From Aculops lycopersici (lineage: Eukaryota; Arthropoda; Arachnida; Trombidiformes; Eriophyidae): DNA of 64,000 bases. The notes beneath the pieces are model-generated. The model did no database searches. It saw only the letters and a program-made list of their open reading frames with translations, and was not told the DNA's origin. The stretch is taken from contig WNKI01000004.1 of the NCBI GenBank assembly GCA_015350385.1, forward strand, positions 902,174 to 966,173, given 5' to 3'. How positions within the stretch are numbered: the first letter of the stretch is position 1; each line of letters starts with the position of its first letter. This document shows, in pieces, positions 10,058 to 21,723 of this stretch. The translations under genes were made by a program, and so were the position numbers.

Positions 10058-10874
10058 GGCGGCGGCAATGGTGGTTGTGGTGGTAAATAAATAACCTTCA
10101 AGGTTGTTCTATGGTCATACATGTATTGCAGCAGCAGCGTAAGTTGTCCATTGGATGCGCCTCACAGGCACGATGCATCCATTTTGTATGTGTGTGTAAG
10201 TGCGCCCAATGGGGAAGAGAATGGAGATTCTTGGCTTGCAATCTCATTCGGATTCGCATTGAAGTCCATGGCTCGAATTCGAGCTCGCGAGCGCAAATAG
10301 GCGCATGCGTGAGACCAATCTTTTTTCGAATTTCCCGCTCGCGCGCACCAATCTTACTGTGCCCATTGCACTGCCAACGTTGCAGCGTCGTGGAGAATTT
10401 CAGCGGCCGGGCGGCTGCGCCAAGCGTTGCGAAGTGCCGAAGCCAAAGCACAAAAGCCTCGGCGGCCCAGAGTGTGTCCAACGAATGTGTGTTGGGTAGC
10501 CATAAAGAAGGCCAATGAACAAAACGCCGCATTCTACGTGTCGAGGACTTCGTCGAGAGATTTCGCTCACACATTCATCGAGTCGCAGGCAAGCAGTCAA
10601 CTTTGATAGATGTAAGAATAGAAAATTATTCAAATTCAAATATTACGCAAGAGAGAAGATCTAGATTGAGATTGAAAATTAGAATTAGAAGTAGAAGTAG
10701 ACAAATTTGAATAACATTTATCTCATTTACAAAACAAACAAATATAACGAAATATATTATTCGCAACTGTTACCTCTTCCAATACAAAGATAAAAGTGAA
10801 AAACTTATACTCAATCATTCGCATCACCAATCATCATCTCATACCAAGATCTTAAAACCAAAAATCTCATCATC
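10058..10874. other. Non-coding spacer, CpG-rich middle part
   Basis: Spacer between the COQ10 5' end and the acidic-protein gene. CpG-rich around 10260-10560, with open frames on both strands that show no protein character. The last 200 bases become A-rich and lead straight into the acidic-protein ATG, probably its 5' UTR. Confidence 0.45.
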
Positions 10875-11399
10875 ATGTCTGACGAAACAAGCCAACAACA
10901 ACAACCACAAGTCGAGGAGGTCGCTGCTCCAGTCCAACCGGTTGAGCCAGCAGCCGAAGCCGTTGAAGCTGTCCCCGAGGTGGCCAAGGAGGCCGAGAAG
11001 CCATCTGCTGAGGAGCCAGTCGCCGCCGCTGAGGAAAAGAAGGATCAGACAGAGGAGGCTAAGACCGAGGAGAAGGCCGAGGAGACAAAGACCGAAGAAG
11101 CTGTAGAGAAGGCCGAGGCGGTTCAGGAGCAGCCGGCTGGAGAGAAGGCGCCAGTTGAAGAGGAAAAGAAGGAGCCGGTCGAGGAAGAAAAGAAGGAGGC
11201 TCCCGTTGAGCAAGCCACCAACGGAGACCACAAAACCGAGGAGCCAGTTGTAGACGGCGACAAGGTTGAGGAGGAGACCAACGGTAAGCGCAAAGCCGAT
11301 AATGGAGTCGAGGTTGTCGAGGACGAGAAGACACCAAAGAAGGCCAAGGTTGTGGATGAGGCCGACCAGCTGAAGCCAGTCGAAGAGACAGCAGCATAA
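10875..11399 (+). CDS. Highly acidic, disordered nuclear protein (prothymosin-like)
   Basis: 174 residues, almost entirely Glu, Ala, Val, Lys, Pro and Gln. After a short Gln run (about 7-10), Glu/Lys-rich repeats fill the protein (EEKKEPVEEEKKEAPVEQ around 105-122). The C-terminal third carries a bipartite nuclear-localisation-like pair, NGKRKAD and TPKKAKVV. Composition and NLS placement recall prothymosin-type histone or chaperone-binding proteins, but that is analogy, not homology. An AATAAA at 11569-11574 would serve as polyadenylation signal, 170 bases past the stop. The A-rich leader with a clean ATG context suggests a well-expressed gene. Confidence 0.75.
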   Translation: MSDETSQQQQPQVEEVAAPVQPVEPAAEAVEAVPEVAKEAEKPSAEEPVAAAEEKKDQTEEAKTEEKAEETKTEEAVEKAEAVQEQPAGEKAPVEEEKKEPVEEEKKEAPVEQATNGDHKTEEPVVDGDKVEEETNGKRKADNGVEVVEDEKTPKKAKVVDEADQLKPVEETAA

Positions 11400-11568
11400 A
11401 TTATATGATCTAATCAATCCCACCATGAGTAAACACCAATGATACCGATATCACTCGGCCATAATGGTAATCACAATACATTTATGACAATGACAACAGC
11501 GACGACGACTTCTACAGCAACTATATCACGATATAATAGCCCAATTTTGTACTCTTGTACTTATCCAG

Positions 11569-11574
11569 AATAAA
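11569..11574 (+). terminator. Candidate poly(A) signal of the acidic-protein gene
   Basis: AATAAA 170 bases after the stop codon, in an AT-rich 3' UTR with no competing signal before it. Confidence 0.5.
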
Positions 11575-11929
11575 ATCATTATCCATCAACCAAAGAGGAA
11601 ACAAATATTCAAAATTTTGTCCAGTTTAGTCTTGTGTTCGGCATTCATTAACGCTTTTAGCTCAATTCAGGTAACTGGAGCAAAAGCTACGGAATATAAA
11701 GTGTGCTAACTCTATGCATAACGACGCGGCGCCTACTAAAGTTCGTTGAAGTTCGCGCACCACATGGTTGGATGAATAAAGCAGCCAATATTCTAATTAT
11801 CTAACGGGTCTTTTAACCGCCATTATTTTGCACCTCGACCCTTGCACTTTCAACTTGAATCCTGAAAATCGAACTCGAAATAATCCAAACAATTTATAGT
11901 ACCATCACCGGAGCACTCAGATCAGCCAG

Positions 11930-12280
11930 ATGCGGGCAACCAGGGGATTGCTTAATAGATTATTAGGTATAACAAGATCAGAAACATTTGCTACAAACAT
12001 CAGAATGTCGTCATCTACTCCAACTTACACAGTCGAGTATCTTAGAAACAAGCTCAAGAGCGAGCTAGATGCTGAGCACATCGACATAGAAGATCTATCA
12101 AATTGTGGATGTGGAATGAAGTTCGATGCCACCATTGTGTCACCCAAGTTTGAGGGCAAGCCCATACTACAGCGCCAAAGGCTTGTTAATCAGACTTTAA
12201 CTGAGGAGATGAAACACATCCACGCTTTTACCATGAGAACTCTCACCCCTAGTCAATGGAAGGAGAGTCAAAACAAGTAA
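11930..12280 (+). CDS. BOLA2: BolA2-like Fe-S trafficking protein with N-terminal extension
   Basis: 116 residues from the first ATG, 91 from the second (12005). The BolA domain covers TVEYLRNKLKSELDAEHIDIEDLSN, then the paired CGC of the BOLA2 class, SPKFEGKPILQRQRLVNQTL, and the conserved HIHAF with its metal-ligating His, ending TLTPSQWK. BOLA2 partners monothiol glutaredoxin (GLRX3) in cytosolic and nuclear [2Fe-2S] handling. The 25-residue stretch between the two ATGs is Arg- and Leu-rich with no acidic residue until position 18, like a mitochondrial presequence. Whether both starts are used is not visible from sequence. Confidence 0.88.
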   Translation: MRATRGLLNRLLGITRSETFATNIRMSSSTPTYTVEYLRNKLKSELDAEHIDIEDLSNCGCGMKFDATIVSPKFEGKPILQRQRLVNQTLTEEMKHIHAFTMRTLTPSQWKESQNK

Positions 12281-12394
12281 ATATTAGAAGGGCCTATGAA
12301 TTACAAATTGGCCCAAGATCAATATATTAAAATGTGATCGTTATGAAATGTTGTTTGATACTTAAAACAATGAGCTTTAGCATTTTATTAGTTA

Positions 12395-15300
12395 TCAATT
12401 AACCTGACTCATTGCTGGCTCTTCGTAGTCGAATATATAGTCGTATTGGTCTATCATAGTCTGTATCGACTCCTCTAAATGTGGTCGCATTTGTTCAAAC
12501 ATAACCATGTCACTAAAATGAAGGGGCAACAAGGTTGGCCACCAGCAGATGGCCAAATTTTTGCTGTCCATACTATTCAATGAATGGTTCAGAGATACCT
12601 TGACAAAATGCGAGAACACAAAGCGAAGGAGCTTGTAGTTGGCCGAGGGAAGTTTGTTGACTAGTTCACGGACGGCGTCTACTCGTTGTTCCTTTTCAGA
12701 TATGTTTGATAGTTCAGTCAATTCATTCATCAAATTGAGCGGAATGATGGGTCCCCATTTCTTGGATAGAAAATCCTTCAATGCGGTTGCAACCGCGTTC
12801 ACTGGAATGTCTGAGCTCTCAATTGACATGTCGGGGTTATCTTTAAATTTTTGCACAAACGCATCCACGTGAGCTCGATTTCCTGGAACCCTATAGATAC
12901 CCTCTGCATCTAGACCTTCGAGTTCAATGAACTCAATGCAGCGCCTGATGAACAAGGGAACTCCGTCGTCTCCAACGGAAGTGGCGGTGTTTGGCTTGGA
13001 CTTTTTAGAGGCCAACTTTTTCTCTTGGCGTCGCAATCTTTCCTCCTCCTTCAACCTTCGCTTCTCTAATTTCTCATCATCGCGAATCTTCTTCTTATCC
13101 TTTTTACTATCCTTTTTGGCAGGTTGCTGTTGTTGTTGTTGTTCTGCTTGTTGGTCAAACGACGAGGTTCTAATAGGGTTTGGTGGCCGAGCAAACGGTG
13201 ACTCCTTCTTGGCTAATATTTCGTTCAATTGCTTTATGGCTGCGCCTCTGGAATTGATGAGCTCGCTGGAGTCAATAGAGGAGCCGTGACCTACTATTAG
13301 GATGGAAATTAGAGTAAAAGATTGTTATGTCAGTGATTGTTAAGCTATAGGACATAAGAAAGAAAGCTAAATTTGTGTATTAGATATCTACCTCTGGGTT
13401 GTATGGGTGAAGCTATTGGATCGTTGCTGTCGCTATCGTAGGGTGAGTTCAACTCTGAGACTTTATAATCCTTGGAACGCTGACGGGTCAGTAGACGCTG
13501 GGTTATAGGTGATTGACTGAAATCAATGTCGCTATTTGCTGACTCTTCCTCAAGTCTCTGGTTTGATTGCAACACCGAACATCCGGCCGGCAGTTGGGGT
13601 GGGGCAACAGCGCGACCATGATTCTGGCGTGAAGCCAATCCACGAGCCGAGATCTTATTGTTATTGCTGCCACTAATAGTTGTAGTAGAGGAGCTAGCTA
13701 ATGTTGTTGCAGTTGCCAAGTTCGTTGCTGCTACCGCTGATGAGGCTGCTCCTACCCTAGGCGCTGGTTTTGGGAGAGCTGATGAGTTCGATGAAGCTGA
13801 AAAACTACCTAACTGGGTTTGGTTGCTGCTAACATTTGCCGACTCTTTGGATGAGGTGTTGGTATTGGTGGGGTCTATTGGGGGTATTGCTATCGTATTA
13901 GAGACTCGCTATGCACTTTTTTGATGACTAATCTTGTTCGAACTGAATCACTGAATAAAACTTACCTTGTTGTTGTTGTTGATATTGACTCGTTTGCGAC
14001 TCGATTCTTGGACTCGAGATTGAAGTGATCGTTTTTGTTGTAGTTGGTGTTGCTGGTGTCGTGGGCAATTTTGATTTAGATGATTTCTTAGCACGACTCT
14101 TGAAGAAACCAGACTCTGATTGCTGCTGCTGAGGGGTAAAGCTTTTTGAATGAGTATCCTTAGATAAAGATGGTGATGTTGTTGTAGTTGTTGCTGATGA
14201 TGACGATGAAGTTGGTGGTTGAACGCTTAGTTTTCCAATGGCATGCGAAAGGTTATTGAATTGACTTAGATCCAATTTTCCTGGCTTTGGCTTTTCCTGT
14301 TTATTTTGGTCGCTTGAATCCTCGGTATCCTCGTCGCTTGTCCTCTCATTTGACTCTTCACTAGCCTGTTGTTGCAGGATGCGACTTGAGGGCATAACAG
14401 GTGTCTGCTGTTGCTGCTGCTTCGCAATTAAAGGATCAATTTTGCCTATTGATTTGAGTGGATAGTTTTGGTGATGATTATTTTGAAAGTTTCCCATTAG
14501 TAACTTGAATTCATTATTTAGAGGGTCCAAAAATTTAGATTTAAATCGATGACTAGGATCAAAAGAGACTTTGTTGCTCATTGTTGCCGTCCTCAAGTTT
14601 GTGCTCGACTTGGTCATTTGCATCTGAGAGTAAATTTTTCTAGGCGCTGGCTGGGGGGCCACAACTGGTGCTTGCATCGCCACATCGAATGACTTTGTGG
14701 CCATAGCTCTAACAAAAGCAAAGTTTTGATTGCTATTTGCCTCTAAGACCATTAGCTTGGTGGCGTTTGTGGTTTTAGTTGTCATGGAATTCACTTGCGT
14801 CACTGGCAACAATGACGACGACAATGACAAAGTGGACGCTGATGATGGTGGCGACAAAGAGGACGATGACGGCGAGGCATCGTTACGACAATATATGAGC
14901 CTCATGGAGATTGGCGACCACTTGTTTGTATTTTGCTATCGCTTCTCTCCAATGATTGTAACATATAGCTAATAGAAAATCGAACTTTCATTTGCTAATC
15001 GGTTTGTGCAAAGTGTGGTCAAGCAACAAATAGTTTCGCTCTCTCTCATTACTTTCGCTATCTTAGTTTCAGGTGAGTATTTGCACTCTTTAAACTCCTC
15101 TCAACAAGTCGTCACTCTATTACAGTCGCTGCCGTCGACATGGAGAGAAGTGGTCGCCGCTGCACAGGTGTACCTTTGCCGACTAATTGAGTGAGCTCAA
15201 GTCCAAGCCTCTAGTCTTTAAAAAGCAGGGAGTCTAAATGAGTCGCTTGGTGGCTTAGGCCAAATTGGTGACTTCTTTTTTGCTCTCTCTCTCTCTCTCT

Positions 15301-18300
15301 CCCTTTCTTTCCCTTTCCTTTCTTCTCCTCTCCGCTCAACCATAACCTGGCCAAAAATACGCTGACAGTCGACTGATGAGAGAACTCTCTCTACACTATC
15401 TCTCACCATCTCATCTCATCTCATCTCGCTACACACAAGTACTCACAGCAAGTTAACCACTTGCAACTATTTGCTAGCTTACCAGGCAGCCAGCCACCAA
15501 GCTAGCAAGGTGTAATCCTGCGAGCCAAGACTCTCCGCCTACTCCCATTCAACATGTTGCTGCTTTAGCCGCTGCAACAACAACAACAACGACAACAACT
15601 ATCGCAACCGGTGTGGGCTCGACTATTCACTCTGCTAGATTGAGCATAGGAAAGAGTTGGCCAGCTAGCCATCTAGATAGATAGATAGCCGACCAACTAG
15701 ACCGAAAGCGAGAGATGGCGTCGGAGCAGAGTTTGTGAGTGAGTGAGTGTATGTCTGTGTCCATTGTTGTCTTCAAGCGCTTGAGTGCAATTGGCTTGCT
15801 GTGGCGAGCTTGCCAACAATAGGAAAAAACAATCGCCGCTTGTCGCAAACTGCGACTACTGTCCTCCATAGACCTACAGGTAGACATATATACATACATC
15901 CAACGGGAAGCGAGCGGACGAGAGAGAGTGACATCGCCCGGGTGAAGTAGTTGGCGACGTTAACATTTGCACTAGCCTGTCGCTCTTTTCACTTACTCTA
16001 GAGCAACGCCGCGACATGAGACACATAGAGGTCATTCGTGTCGAGTCTAGTCCAGTCATAAGTTGCTAGGATACAAGCTTGCCAACCAATAGACCGACCA
16101 ACTGAGTGAATGAATGGAACCGAATGAAAGTTAACCATTGAACCAGTAAACTCATACATTCGATACTCGATGACTGAATGAACTCGATGGTCTGTGGTTA
16201 GGCGGTCGCTTTGGGTACAGTTGCTACACAACTAAACTCAAATAGTTGGCTTGACTTGGCTTGCCAATTGATGAATAGTGTTGGCACATTTGAGGGAGAC
16301 TCGCTTTTGCTCGCTTGCTTGTTCGACTGCATAGTTCAAATTCAACTTTTGCAACATCAACATGCTGCAATGACTGCCTACGAGCTTAGTAAGATGAACT
16401 AACTGAGGATTGGTTGTGGTGGTGCTTTACTGGCAACAGTGATGTAATCGCGTTGGTTGCGAATGTTGGCCGTTGGCTAGCTCACTGACTTGTCTCGAAA
16501 CTTGTTTTTCTCTCCTCTCTCTCACTCGTTCAGTTGCTTCAAAAATAAAAGACGACCACTGGAGATATAAGCGAATAGGAAGTGTCTTAGATTTGTGGTC
16601 GACTAGAAGGAGTAGTGGGTAAATTTGGGGTTTGATTTGAAATAGAGAGAGAGGGAGAGAGTGAAAATAGAAGGCGATGGTGAGTGAGTGATGTGTGAGA
16701 TATCTACCTGACTGCTGTGAGACTGATGCCGCAACCGTTGCTGATGGTGGTAAGCTTGCGCTACCACTTCGCTCGGTTGATTCGTCTATCCTATCTCCTG
16801 TTGTTGACGGCTGCGCCTGCGGCTCTTGTTGCCGCATCAATGGTATCGGAGGCAGAGGTGGTCTATCAACTAATGTGGACGCAGATGATGCAGACACAGA
16901 GACTAAGCTAGCTGATTGCTGATGCAGGTTGTTGCTGTTGGTCGAGGCTATGGGCGGAATCGGTGGTAGTGGCCTCTTGGCATACAACTCGCTCATAACT
17001 GGAGGTGAGTCTAAGTTAATTCGAATCAGTATTCAGTTGAGTCGTTGTTGTGGTTGTTTAGTTACGGGTTTGGGTTGAGGTGGTTGGTTGGTTTGAATAG
17101 TTTATGGGTTGAGATGAGATGAGATGAGTGAGAGGTTAGGTTGCTGTTGGTTGGGTTGATTATGATTATGATTATGACACACAGTTGTTACTGTTGCTGT
17201 CTATAGCGAGAGTGATTGAGTTGGCATGTGCTTGAATATTTTAAACTAATTTCGAATCAGATGCTGAGGAGTTGTAGTAGGAGTTTCTGAATATTTGATG
17301 AATATGAAAGAGAGTCTATGTATGAATCTGGACTGAGAAGAGTAGATGATGTAGTTCAATGCTCACCTTCGTTTGATTTCTTCATCCTTACACCAAATGC
17401 TAGTCTGCCTGGTGGCGCCAATGGTTGGTTGCGATTTGTATCAATCATCTCAATTTCAAAGCTCGATTTTCTTGCCTGAATTATGGATTCATGATCAGTC
17501 TTCAATAAACCTGTTGTCTCTAAATCGTTGTTGCTGCTTAGAATGACACTTCGTCTCTTGTTGTGATCTAACCCGTTATCTTGGAGCTGTTGTTGTTGTC
17601 TGAAATCACGTTCATCTCGAGAACTACTCCTATCAGTCAGGTATTCGTAGCCGGGCGATGTGGAAACAGGTGGCGGTAGTTGTAGTTCTCGTTCTCCTAG
17701 TTCATAGGCTTTCTCTATCACTGGCTTCCGCTTGATAACATTATGCAAAAAACTCTTGATTCTTTGGATACCACACGAGCTCGAGGCACTTTGTTGCTCC
17801 AGTTGTAGATCAAACAATTCAAAATGACCCTTCAACCTACGAGCAGCAGTTTGGGCGTCCGCTATCAAGGATTCACAATCTTCCGCACTCATTTGAATAG
17901 GATCCTGACTCTTGACTGCCATCACGAGCACAGGCGTACACGGTATGTTAAACGAGAATGCATTGAGTATAGATAGACTTGCTTTCCTTTGACTCGAACA
18001 AATCAATATAAAGCCATGGAGTAATTCTTCTCGATATGTTAATGCGCCGTGATTATACGAGGCAATCATGATTTCAATGTATCTCTCATGTCCATTCTCT
18101 ATCTTGATCCTTAGGCAAATTGATTTCGAGGAAGTTACATAACAATCTTCATACTCTAGAAACATCTTCCATAGGAAAAGCTCATTGGAAAACGGCTCGC
18201 CGCATAGTAGACACATGAGTAACCTTGCATCTGGACTGAACGCCTGGCGTGGAATTAAATCTTGGTTGTTGTAAAGTTCCATAAAACATACCTTCCTACT

Positions 18301-20811
18301 AACTGCCTCCTTCAATACATTGAATGCTGCGTCCACACAAGCATAATCCAAGCTTGCACATTCGCTCATCACCAAACTATTCGAATCTTGATCATGATTA
18401 GAGAGGATATTGTTCTGTTGATGTTGTCTATATTGATCGATGGCAGTTACATTCATGAATGGACACTTGAACCGATCAGCCATTTGTTGACCTTCATTCT
18501 CCAAAGTTAACATTGATCCCTCGTCCAAAGTTATATCAGCAGCATAGAGCATTACAATGGGTGGGCTTCCAAAGTGATTCTTCTCGCTCTGTATACTCGC
18601 GCTTAACATCAAGAATTTTTCCAGTGTATAGCTTACGTGCTCTAGCGATCTACGATTCGTGAATATACCAAAACAACCCTTAGGTTTGGTACTAGATTGT
18701 CGGAATCGCTTGATTTGAGTGTCCATTTCATCGGCATTATCAAACACTGTAAAAGTTATCTGATATTGAGTTGCCTTAGGTGCCCTAGAGTTTAATACGT
18801 TCAAAGCTAGTATCAATTGTTGGCTTGGCCTTCTAGGTCCAAAAATAATCAAATCACAGGTCCTCTGTGGGTGTTGGGATTTCTCAGGTTTACTATCGAA
18901 ATATCTATTCACTAAAGCTTTGGCCTTTGTTATGAGTAGTCGCTCTACTTCCGGCTCTACACACTGGGGATATGATGGACATTGTTCACCTATTTGACTA
19001 TGAAGGAAACTCAAGTGTCTGATCATCATCAGTGTTCGATCCTGATTAAAGTTATCAAGCGCTTGATATCTCTCGTCGTGCTGTAATATGGCATTGATTG
19101 TCTTAATATCCTCTTGACGTATCACCTTGTCACTGGAGGTTAGATGCTGTAAATGTTCAGCATTCTCCAATAACAGCTCTTGGAATTCTGATCTAGCTTT
19201 TTGAAGTAGATTGTTCTGGTATTCAACGTAAATGTCAAATAGTTCTTGGTCACTTAGTATAGCTAGACTAGGGTTTTCTGCAAATGCACCCTTAACTTCG
19301 ATAAAGGGTTTGCCAACAGGAATCTTGGACTCTCTCAACATTTGAGCGAATTTTTCTTTGGTTGAGTGGCGTAGTTTCTCATTTTCGATATATTGATTAC
19401 GTTGTCTAAAAACATTGTATGCTTCCTCTGAGTCAAGCCAATCTGATGGTATTCTATCTTCGGGTGTGTGCAATAACTCTGTCTCATACCATGAAATGCC
19501 GTCGGGAATAGTTATAAAGTACTTGTTGAATGATGGATGTGCTGAAATTTGTCGCTTCGTAGACTCCCAAGACTCAATTGATGTAGAATCGCTTGATAGA
19601 GCATTGATATCATTGTTGTTACTTCCAGTTGTAGAGTATTTGTTATTTTGGTCCAATGGCACGACTTCGTCTAGAACAATTGGAAAGGATCTGAGGTAGA
19701 TTTGGACCTTCATATTAATACATTCATCTCGTAGGGCATTGACGTGATTCTTAAAGACTAGGGTAGCCCTATCGAGACCATGTAAATATGTGAATTGTAA
19801 AAACTCTGGATTGTGTGATAGTTTTATGCATACTTGTTGCCAAGAGGTTCTATAGTCGCTAACCGTTGTTCTTATTAGATTCAAATAAGCCTCACTAGCT
19901 GCATTGAGCAATTCAAGATGATTACGTTGGGCTTCATAATATGGGGGAACTCGAAGTTTTGCACGAGTTTTATCAATCAATTGGGCGCAAACAAGGAATG
20001 CCATGTTGACGTTAACATTCTCCTGGGCCGAAGACTCGACCACTGGCACTATACCGCGAAATTCGCGTTGGTTGACCAACCTTTCGGCGGCCGACACCAA
20101 CATCTCATTAGCTTCGTCATGTTTTGTGGTCACAAATACGATTGGCTTCCGCGACTTGATTAGATTGAGCATTATCAAATTGGTCATTTCAATTTGCTTG
20201 TCCACATCTCGTCCATGAACTTCACTGACATCAAATAGGCAGAGAAATCCATCGACATTAAACTTCCCATCTGGCAGATATCTTTGCTCATATTCTCGTT
20301 CAATACCAAGTTGATTTTTGCAAATATACATCAACTTCTCGGCTGAGATTAATTTTGTATTGGCACATCGTTTGAAGTAGGGTTCGGTTTTACCAGATTT
20401 GAAGGGTTGAAAGCAGGAGTCGTCAACGAACTCAGATTGTTCGATAACATTGAATGCAAGATCATAGCCATCACATGATTTAATAACGGGCCCCCAATAT
20501 AACCAGTGGTCATTGTTAACAACTCGGCCATTGAAATCTGATTGGCTTAGAACGGAAATATGATCTGTATGATAGTCATCAGCAGCACTTCTGACAAATC
20601 TATTGCACAAACAAGACTTGCCAATTCCAATGGGTCCCTTGTCTTTCTCAGTTCCTGAAAGACCAACAACTGCAATATTGAACACCTTATGGTGCAATTC
20701 ATGGAGATCACTATTGCGTCGCTTGGATAACTTTGATGGCCTTGTGAGAGTCCAGAATCCAGTTGAAGATTGCTGCTGCTGGCTATTGTTGTTGTCGTTG
20801 TTTTCGGTCAT
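12395..20811 (-). CDS. RhoGAPp190: p190RhoGAP (ARHGAP5/35 orthologue), five coding exons
   Basis: Exons on the minus strand: A 20811-17367, B 16998-16708, C 14802-13966, D about 13904-13392, E 13290-12395. Every intron is in phase 1, and the spliced frame is about 1,993 codons. Exon A holds the N-terminal GTPase-like domain (NIAVVGLSGTEKDKGPIGIGKSCLCNRF), FF-domain region and pseudo-GTPase regions (LIIFGPRRPSQQLILALNVLNS; LLMCLLCGEPFSNELFLWKMFLE). Exons B-D are Ser/Gln-rich linker with PPIPPI-type proline motifs. Exon E holds the RhoGAP domain with the arginine finger in EGIYRVPGN and NLAICWWPTLL. It turns off Rho at the membrane and cytoskeleton. The protein is longer than vertebrate p190 (about 1,500) because of the linker. 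Exon C could also begin upstream with its own ATG (14905), and the D acceptor is ambiguous by a few codons. Confidence 0.85.
14803..16707 (-). other. Large intron of p190RhoGAP
   Basis: Lies between exon B (donor CAG|GTAGAT) and exon C (acceptor TTGTTGCCAG). It contains a CT run (15283-15302), CTCATCT repeats (15403-15426), a short GATA run near 15674 and several GCTAGC words. I see no coding content. Open frames inside are short and of biased composition. Confidence 0.6.
15283..15302. repeat. CT microsatellite
   Basis: Uninterrupted CT dinucleotides, continuing into an imperfect pyrimidine tract to about 15335, inside the p190RhoGAP intron. Confidence 0.9.
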
Positions 20812-21584
20812 GTTTGCTCTAAACGTCGATGACGACTAAGGCGACACCAACACCGACGACACAACCAAGACGACACCGAGTCGGCAATAGTTCAATGGGC
20901 CGGTTACTCGAATAGTGGCGAGGTCATGGCTGGTTGCTAGATTGTTATAGACTTATATGGGAATCTGTGTATATATATATAGATAGATAGAGACAAAGAA
21001 ATAATAGTTATATTTGAGTCAGATAGGTTCCGATTGCAAAATGGTAGCAATGATACGAGAGGAATAAGTGAGACGATGAAGGCAAATAATCAAGTCAAGA
21101 AAGAATATCGAAGCTCTGCTTCTGTGTGCAGCAAAGTGGCCGCAGCATTTGCTTCTATTTTGCTATACAGGCTGCAGCTTTTCTATGGGAAAAGTCGATC
21201 GCTCGCTCACTTTGTTGATGTTTGTTGTAGGCTGCAGTTCACAGCGTCTCAAGTTCACAGTGGTGGCAGCCAATTGGGATTTTTGCCCAATGGGAATGAA
21301 TAGAGAGATTGAGATGAGCGGCCGCCGCCGACGAGACGAGACAAGAAGACGGCTGGACATTGGATGGCACAACAACAACAACAAGCTACAACAGAAGAAG
21401 GCGAGTGAAAAAAATAACACAGAGCCAATGTGGCGAGCTGTATGTAAAAATTCGCTGGTCGGGATGTTTGCCCAGGTGGCGCGCCCCCCTGCGGACTGGG
21501 GGCGAACTAGTCCGGGCGGGCAGGGCAACGTGCGCGTCTAGAGCAGGCAGCCCTGCTGGCCGAAGCGTCGCGCCGCGTTCGCCG
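20812..21584. other. 5' spacer of p190RhoGAP up to the retrotransposon
   Basis: Non-coding. Contains a TA/GATA tract (20972-20990) and a strikingly GC-rich stretch from about 21475 that ends in the CGCCG target site. The same GC-rich character resumes beyond the element at 27935-28060. The two halves were therefore one CpG-rich promoter-like spacer before the insertion. Confidence 0.55.
21580..21584. other. Target site duplication, left copy
   Basis: CGCCG directly before the left LTR, matching CGCCG directly after the right LTR. Confidence 0.9.
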
Positions 21585-21698
21585 TTTTAGATGTGTACAC
21601 TGCTACACTCAGTTCTCAACTAACTTTATTATATCTTTTACACTACTCTCGTGGGCATGTGCGGGCTTCGGGAGCCACGCCCATCCTCACATGCAACA
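21585..21698 (-). repeat. 3' LTR of the copia-type element
   Basis: 114 bp. In element orientation it begins TGTTGCATG and ends CATCTAAAA. It includes AATAAA (plus-strand 21625-21630) as poly(A) signal. The start is canonical TG, but the end is not CA. Very short for a copia LTR (the Drosophila copia LTR is about 276 bp). Confidence 0.93.
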
Positions 21699-21707
21699 CT
21701 TCCCCTC
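21699..21707 (-). other. Polypurine tract
   Basis: GAGGGGAAG in element orientation, directly abutting the 3' LTR start, as required for plus-strand DNA priming. Confidence 0.8.
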
Positions 21708-21723
21708 AAACCCGTATCTCTTC

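Noticed and set aside
10098..10574. 158-codon minus-strand and 135-codon plus-strand frames
   Set aside because: Overlapping frames on both strands in CpG-rich DNA; neither looks like protein.
10839..11426. 195-codon open frame antisense to the acidic-protein gene
   Set aside because: Leu/Gly-rich mirror of GAG/GAA-rich codons. It is open only because the sense strand is Glu/Lys-rich.
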